DNA from: Pseudomonadota bacterium
GTDB lineage: Bacteria > Myxococcota > Polyangia > Polyangiales > Polyangiaceae
Length of the DNA stretch: 8,285 bases
Direction of reading: 5' to 3'
Assembly (NCBI GenBank): GCA_023419055.1
Contig: JAEZYO010000583.1
Location: forward strand, 1 to 8,285
Positions 5,199 through 8,285 of this stretch are shown here, piece after piece. Position numbers and translations under genes: made by a program. The notes below the pieces were generated by a model. The model worked only from the letters and a program-made list of their open reading frames with translations, was not told where the DNA came from and did not search any database. Within the stretch, counting starts at the first letter, position 1, and the number at the start of each line of letters is the position of its first letter.

Positions 5199-7022
5199 TC
5201 AGCCAGCGTCGGGTTGACCCGTCGATTGTCCCGGAAAGAGTGGAGGAAACGCCGTGGGGAAGGTGGTGGGGATCGCCGTGGGGAAGCCCGAAGGCAAAGG
5301 CGGGAGCGTGCTCGGAAGCGCGCTCGGAAACGTGAACGGGGGGAAGGTCGGGACCGGTGTAGCACCGGCGTCGACCGGCGCAGCCGTCGGGCTCGGATTC
5401 GTCGTCGGTTTCGACGTGCCGGTAGTCGGTGGCCGGGTGGGAGTCGTGGCGATCGGCCCCGGTGGAGTGGGGTTGGGCGTGGTCGGAGCCGCCGTCGGTT
5501 GATCGCTCAATGCCGTGAGCGTGGTGAGCGGAGGCGGAGTCGTCGAATCGAGGTCGGTGCTCGTGCCCTGGCTGCGGCGGTGCCACACGATACCGGCCAC
5601 GATGCCGCCAGTGACCAGAGCGCCGAGGAGGACCGCGAGGACACCTGCGGTGGCGCGGGAGCGGCGCCGGGGCGGGGGCGTCGGCAAGGACGGAGTGGGC
5701 CACGGGCCCGAAGCGCCGGGAGGCCCGCCGAGTCTGATCGCAGGGGCAGCGGCTTCCGTCGACCCGCGTTCATTGACCGTATCCGTCTCGATCGGGGGAG
5801 CGTCTTCCGTCGAACCTTTGAACCCGGCGGTGTAGCCGTGGGGAGGCACGTACCCTTGCGCGACGTAGCTCGGCCCGGCCGCGTAACTCGGCGACGCGCC
5901 GTACCCCTGCCCGAGCTGGCTCGGGGGCGGCGCGCCGTAGCCGTGCGGCGCGACTTGGCTCGGGGGCGGCCCGTACCCTTGAGCGACCTGACTCGCCGAA
6001 GCGCCGTAGCTCGGCGCGGGAGCGTCGTCGGGCGGGAGCGTCGCCGGCACGTTGCTCGGGCGAACCTTGTCCTCGCTCGTGTCGCGCGTGGAGAGCGGGA
6101 TCTCCGGCAGCTTGAGCTGCGAAACGGCGGCAGGGTGTGGCGTCGCCGCGAGGCGACCCGCGTGGCTGAGCTCGCCTGCGAACGGCGCGAGCGCGAGCCG
6201 GAGCTCGTGCGCGCTCCCGAAGCGCGCGTCGCGCTCTGCCGCGATCGAACGATGCACGATCTCGACCAGCCCCGGCGGGAGCCCGGGCTCGCAAGCGTCG
6301 AGCCGAAGCACGTCGCCGGCCATCACCTTACCCACGATGGTGGGCGCGTCTTCACCGTCGGCGGGGCGGCGGGCGCTCAGCATTTCGAACAGCATGACGC
6401 CGAGGGAGAAGAGGTCGGCGCGGTGGTCGACGTCAGCGGCGCTGTAGAGCTGCTCCGGCGCCATGTACTCCGGCGTACCCATCATCGCGCCCGCGCGCGT
6501 GAGACCGCGCTGATACTCGTTCGAGGCGCGGAGCTTCGCGATCCCGAAATCGATCAGCTTGAGCAGCGGGCCGCCGCTCGAAGGGGTGACGAACACGTTG
6601 TCGGGCTTGAGGTCTCGGTGCACGACCCCGAGCGCGTGCGCGGCCTCCAAGCCGGAGAGCGTCTGCAGGGCGAAATCGATCGCCTCGTTGGGCGGGAGCT
6701 TGCCTCGCCGATCGAGGAGCTGCTGCAGCGACTCGCCGTGCAGAAGCTCCATCACGAGATACGGCGTGCCGTCCGGCGTCATGTCGACGTCGGTCACGTG
6801 GGTCACGTGGATGCTCTGGATATTGGCGGACACGCGCGCTTCTTGCAGGAAGCGCTGAGCGAGGCCCGTGCGGCGCGCGAGCTCCGCGTGCAGGAACTTG
6901 AGCGCCACCGCGGTGCCGAGGACCTCGTGACGCGCTTCGTAGACGGTGCCCATCCCGCCGTCGCCGATCACGCGGACGACGCGATATTTCCCGCCGATGA
7001 TGTCGCCAGGTGTGGGCCTCAT
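5199..7022 (-). CDS. Transmembrane serine/threonine protein kinase (Hanks type)
   Basis: Phosphorylates Ser/Thr of target proteins; 607 residues. The kinase domain spans about 13-285 and all key residues are present: glycine loop GDGGMGTVYEA (20-30), Lys42 in VALKFL, probable helix-C Glu61, HRDLKPDN (135-142, catalytic Asp137), DFG (158-160), and the activation segment ending GTPEYMAPEQ (182-191), with Thr175 and Thr183 as likely autophosphorylation sites. It should therefore be active and of the RD class. A cytoplasmic linker (about 290-455) holds Tyr/Gly/Pro/Gln repeats. One membrane helix lies at about 458-480, preceded by basic PRRRSR. The outer part (about 484-607) is Pro/Thr-rich, with no PASTA, TPR or other known sensor domain. 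The ATG overlaps the def stop as ATGA, so the two are probably co-translated; no separate ribosome site is evident. The ACT-domain gene follows after 52 bases. The trigger and substrates cannot be read from sequence. Confidence 0.95.
   Translation of the reverse strand: MRPTPGDIIGGKYRVVRVIGDGGMGTVYEARHEVLGTAVALKFLHAELARRTGLAQRFLQEARVSANIQSIHVTHVTDVDMTPDGTPYLVMELLHGESLQQLLDRRGKLPPNEAIDFALQTLSGLEAAHALGVVHRDLKPDNVFVTPSSGGPLLKLIDFGIAKLRASNEYQRGLTRAGAMMGTPEYMAPEQLYSAADVDHRADLFSLGVMLFEMLSARRPADGEDAPTIVGKVMAGDVLRLDACEPGLPPGLVEIVHRSIAAERDARFGSAHELRLALAPFAGELSHAGRLAATPHPAAVSQLKLPEIPLSTRDTSEDKVRPSNVPATLPPDDAPAPSYGASASQVAQGYGPPPSQVAPHGYGAPPPSQLGQGYGASPSYAAGPSYVAQGYVPPHGYTAGFKGSTEDAPPIETDTVNERGSTEAAAPAIRLGGPPGASGPWPTPSLPTPPPRRRSRATAGVLAVLLGALVTGGIVAGIVWHRRSQGTSTDLDSTTPPPLTTLTALSDQPTAAPTTPNPTPPGPIATTPTRPPTTGTSKPTTNPSPTAAPVDAGATPVPTFPPFTFPSALPSTLPPLPSGFPTAIPTTFPTAFPPLFPGQSTGQPDAG
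5232..5357 (-). repeat. Pro/Thr/Phe-rich repeat tail of the kinase
   Basis: Residues 556-597 of the kinase contain recurring FPT, FPS and LPS/LPP units, such as FPTAIPTTFPTAFPPLFP. The segment sits outside the membrane by topology and is probably extended. It may span the periplasm or touch the cell wall; that is inference. On the opposite strand the same bias gives a Gly-rich open frame that should not be taken as a gene. Confidence 0.7.
5820..6011 (-). repeat. Tyr/Gly/Pro/Gln repeat linker of the kinase
   Basis: Residues 338-401 of the kinase hold about six imperfect units around a GYG-P-PSQ core: SYGASASQ, GYGPPPSQ, GYGAPPPSQ, GYGASPSY, then GYVPPHGY. The segment lies between the kinase domain and the membrane helix, so it is cytoplasmic. 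It is low-complexity and aromatic-rich, like many disordered segments that self-associate; whether it does so is unknown. Confidence 0.8.
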
Positions 7023-7609
7023 GAGCTCGGCTGGCCTCGATCCTTGACCCGTTCGGCGAGCGGAACATGGCGATCGTATTCGCTCAGGAACGTCAGGCTG
7101 CGGGTGTCGGCGCGATCGAGGTAGAGGGTACCGTTCAGGTGATCGGTCTCGTGCTGCACGACCGCCGCTCGGACCCCTTCCCAGGTGAACGAGAAGGGGC
7201 GCCCGGCGCGGTCGAGCGCCTGGACCTCCACTCTTCGCGGGCGCTTCACCCGGCCACGCACGCCGGTCACCGAGAGGCAGCCTTCGTACATGATGACGGC
7301 ATCCTCGTCGGCGAGCGCGCCGTTCGCGTCGTACCCCACGGGAGTCACGATGGGGTTGATCAGCACCGTCAACGGAATCGGCTCGAAGGAAGGATAGCGG
7401 GGATTCCGACCCACCTCGATCACGGCCAGCCGCAGCGACTCGTAGACCTGGGGCGCGGCGAGCCCGGCTCCGTCCGCGTCGTGCATGGTCTCGATCATGT
7501 CGTCGATCAGGGTCTCGAAAGCGGGCGTGCCGATCAGCTCGAGCGGGACCTCGTCAGCGCGCCGCCGCAGGACCGGCTCGCCCATCTGCGCAATTTTTCT
7601 GATGGCCAA
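7019..7609 (-). CDS. def: Peptide deformylase
   Basis: Removes the N-formyl group from new proteins in the cytoplasm. The 196-residue protein has all three family motifs: GAGLAAPQV (residues 47-55, Gln54), EGCLSV (109-114) and QHETDHLNG (152-160). Metal ligands are Cys111, His153 and His157, with catalytic Glu154, so the enzyme should be active. The start is read as TTG at 7609, because MAIRKIAQMGEPVLR matches the usual deformylase N-terminus; the next start, ATG at residue 9, would cut into that conserved stretch. The ribosome site is weak. The stop overlaps the ATG of the Ser/Thr kinase gene (ATGA), unlike the common def-fmt arrangement; no methionyl-tRNA formyltransferase gene is present in this window. 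The upstream neighbour is pduO, 82 bases away. A cell may have more than one def, and this window cannot show whether this is the main copy. Confidence 0.97.
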   Translation of the reverse strand: MAIRKIAQMGEPVLRRRADEVPLELIGTPAFETLIDDMIETMHDADGAGLAAPQVYESLRLAVIEVGRNPRYPSFEPIPLTVLINPIVTPVGYDANGALADEDAVIMYEGCLSVTGVRGRVKRPRRVEVQALDRAGRPFSFTWEGVRAAVVQHETDHLNGTLYLDRADTRSLTFLSEYDRHVPLAERVKDRGQPSS

Positions 7610-7648
7610 TGCGTCGTCCGTCCGAGAGGTCAGATAGGTAGCACCGGG

Positions 7649-7683
7649 GGCCCGTGACCGTCGACATTCGCGGGCCTTTCTTT
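7649..7683 (+). terminator. Terminator-like hairpin facing the plus strand, between pduO and def
   Basis: Bases 7649-7657 and 7668-7676 form a 9-base stem (GGCCCG with CGGGCC, extended by three pairs including one G-U) with a 10-base loop, followed by TTTCTTT at 7677-7683. The T-run is on the plus strand, so as an intrinsic terminator it would stop transcription running rightward, against the flanking minus-strand genes. On the minus strand it is followed by CCCGG and would be only a structured element between pduO and def. No plus-strand gene precedes it in this window. Confidence 0.5.
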
Positions 7684-7691
7684 CGTCCCGG

Positions 7692-8243
7692 CTAGCGGCC
7701 CCGGCCCCGCCACAGGACGTCCGGCGTGCCGGAAGCGCGGTTTTCGCGCCTGGCGAGCACGAACAGCAGGTCGCTGAGGCGATTCAGATACACGAGCAGG
7801 GCCCCGCTCTGCTCGGGGCCGAGCGCCGTGAGGAGGCGTCGCTCCGCGCGCCGGCAGATGGTGCGCGCGAGGTGGAGCGCGGCGGCGGCGGGTGAGCCTC
7901 CGGGCAAGATGAAGTTCGAGAGCGGCTCGAGGAGCGCCTCGCTCTCGTCGATGAAGCGCTCGAGCCGCGCGGCGTCGCTCTCGTCGACGCGGCGGAGCGT
8001 CAGCTTGTGCTCCATGCCCGGCGCGCACGCGAGCTCCGCTCCCAGCCGGAGCAGGTCGTCTTGGATTTCGTTCAACCCGGCGTCGACCGCGCCCGAGAGT
8101 CCCGCGGCGCGCGCGACCCCGAGCGCGGCGTTCAGCTCGTCGACGGTGCCGTACGCTTCGACCCGGGCGTCGTCCTTCGCGAGGCGCGCTCCGCCGAAGA
8201 GCCCGGTCTGTCCGGCGTCGCCGGTGCGCGTGTAGATCTTCAT
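7692..8243 (-). CDS. pduO: PduO-type cob(I)alamin adenosyltransferase
   Basis: Transfers the adenosyl group of ATP to reduced cobalamin, making the coenzyme used by methylmalonyl-CoA mutase and other B12 enzymes. The 183-residue length is that of the single-domain PduO/MMAB family. The N-terminus KIYTRTGDAGQTGLFGG is the ATP-binding signature, followed by YGTVDELN (31-38), FILPGG (111-116), the helix LHLARTICRRAER (123-135) with Arg127, Arg131, Arg132 and Glu134 matching active-site residues of human MMAB, and YLNRLSDLLFVLAR (152-165). The protein is cytoplasmic and complete. ATG at 8243 gives the family start MKIYTRTGD. The purine-rich stretch at about 8258-8266 is some 15 bases away, too far for a normal ribosome site. 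Only 42 bases upstream are visible, so a cobalamin riboswitch cannot be judged. It precedes def by 82 bases with a structured gap, so it may or may not share a transcript with it. No mutase gene is nearby in this window. Confidence 0.96.
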   Translation of the reverse strand: MKIYTRTGDAGQTGLFGGARLAKDDARVEAYGTVDELNAALGVARAAGLSGAVDAGLNEIQDDLLRLGAELACAPGMEHKLTLRRVDESDAARLERFIDESEALLEPLSNFILPGGSPAAAALHLARTICRRAERRLLTALGPEQSGALLVYLNRLSDLLFVLARRENRASGTPDVLWRGRGR

Positions 8244-8285
8244 CGCCCGGAGTCTGGCCTCTCCTCTTCGCCCCGGGAAGGTGCG

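Noticed and set aside
5147..5365. N-terminal extension of the ACT-domain gene into the kinase
   Set aside because: Most of it overlaps kinase coding sequence and is Arg/Pro-rich shadow; the 52-base gap part has no start codon with a good ribosome site.
5254..5502. Gly/Val-rich plus-strand open frame of 82 codons
   Set aside because: It is the complement of the Pro/Thr-rich kinase tail, and its Gly-rich look follows from that bias.
5214..7124. Open frame of 636 codons on the plus strand opposite the kinase
   Set aside because: Arg-rich shadow of the kinase gene, which has a complete set of kinase motifs on the other strand.

Overview
The window is high-GC DNA with eight protein genes, one of them partial, and almost no empty space. 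It looks like a myxobacterium, most likely of the Polyangiales/Sorangium side. Three things point there: a C-terminal sorting tail of the MYXO-CTERM type at the left edge, a lipoprotein with a long Gly/Ser/Thr linker behind its lipobox, and a membrane-anchored Ser/Thr protein kinase with a low-complexity linker. The taxon is an inference; no ribosomal RNA or other marker is present.

Left part, plus strand (1-2282): the tail of a surface protein (12-residue tandem repeats, Gly-Cys-Ser-Cys motif, transmembrane helix, Arg-rich end) overlaps by GTGA a complete cytoplasmic GH42 beta-galactosidase. The two are probably translationally coupled and may act in one galactoside or galactan pathway.

Middle, minus strand (2279-4230): a secreted lipoprotein metalloprotease of the M64 (IgA peptidase) family is followed, with overlapping stop and start, by a small membrane-anchored protein of unknown function. 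The last gene of this pair converges on the GH42 gene and the two stop codons interlock in one CTAG.

Right part, minus strand (4355-8243): pduO-type cobalamin adenosyltransferase, then peptide deformylase (def), then a transmembrane Ser/Thr kinase overlapping def by ATGA, then a stand-alone tandem ACT-domain protein resembling the C-terminal sensor of GlnD. The def-kinase-ACT stretch looks like one transcription unit: a housekeeping enzyme, a signalling kinase and a small-molecule sensor domain protein.

No RNA genes, insertion sequences, CRISPR arrays or phage genes were seen. Non-coding DNA is limited to three short gaps (52, 82 and 124 bases) and 42 bases at the right edge. I do not see a clear undescribed system. 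The best candidates for novelty are the M64 protease with its overlapped unknown partner, and the def-kinase-ACT arrangement.
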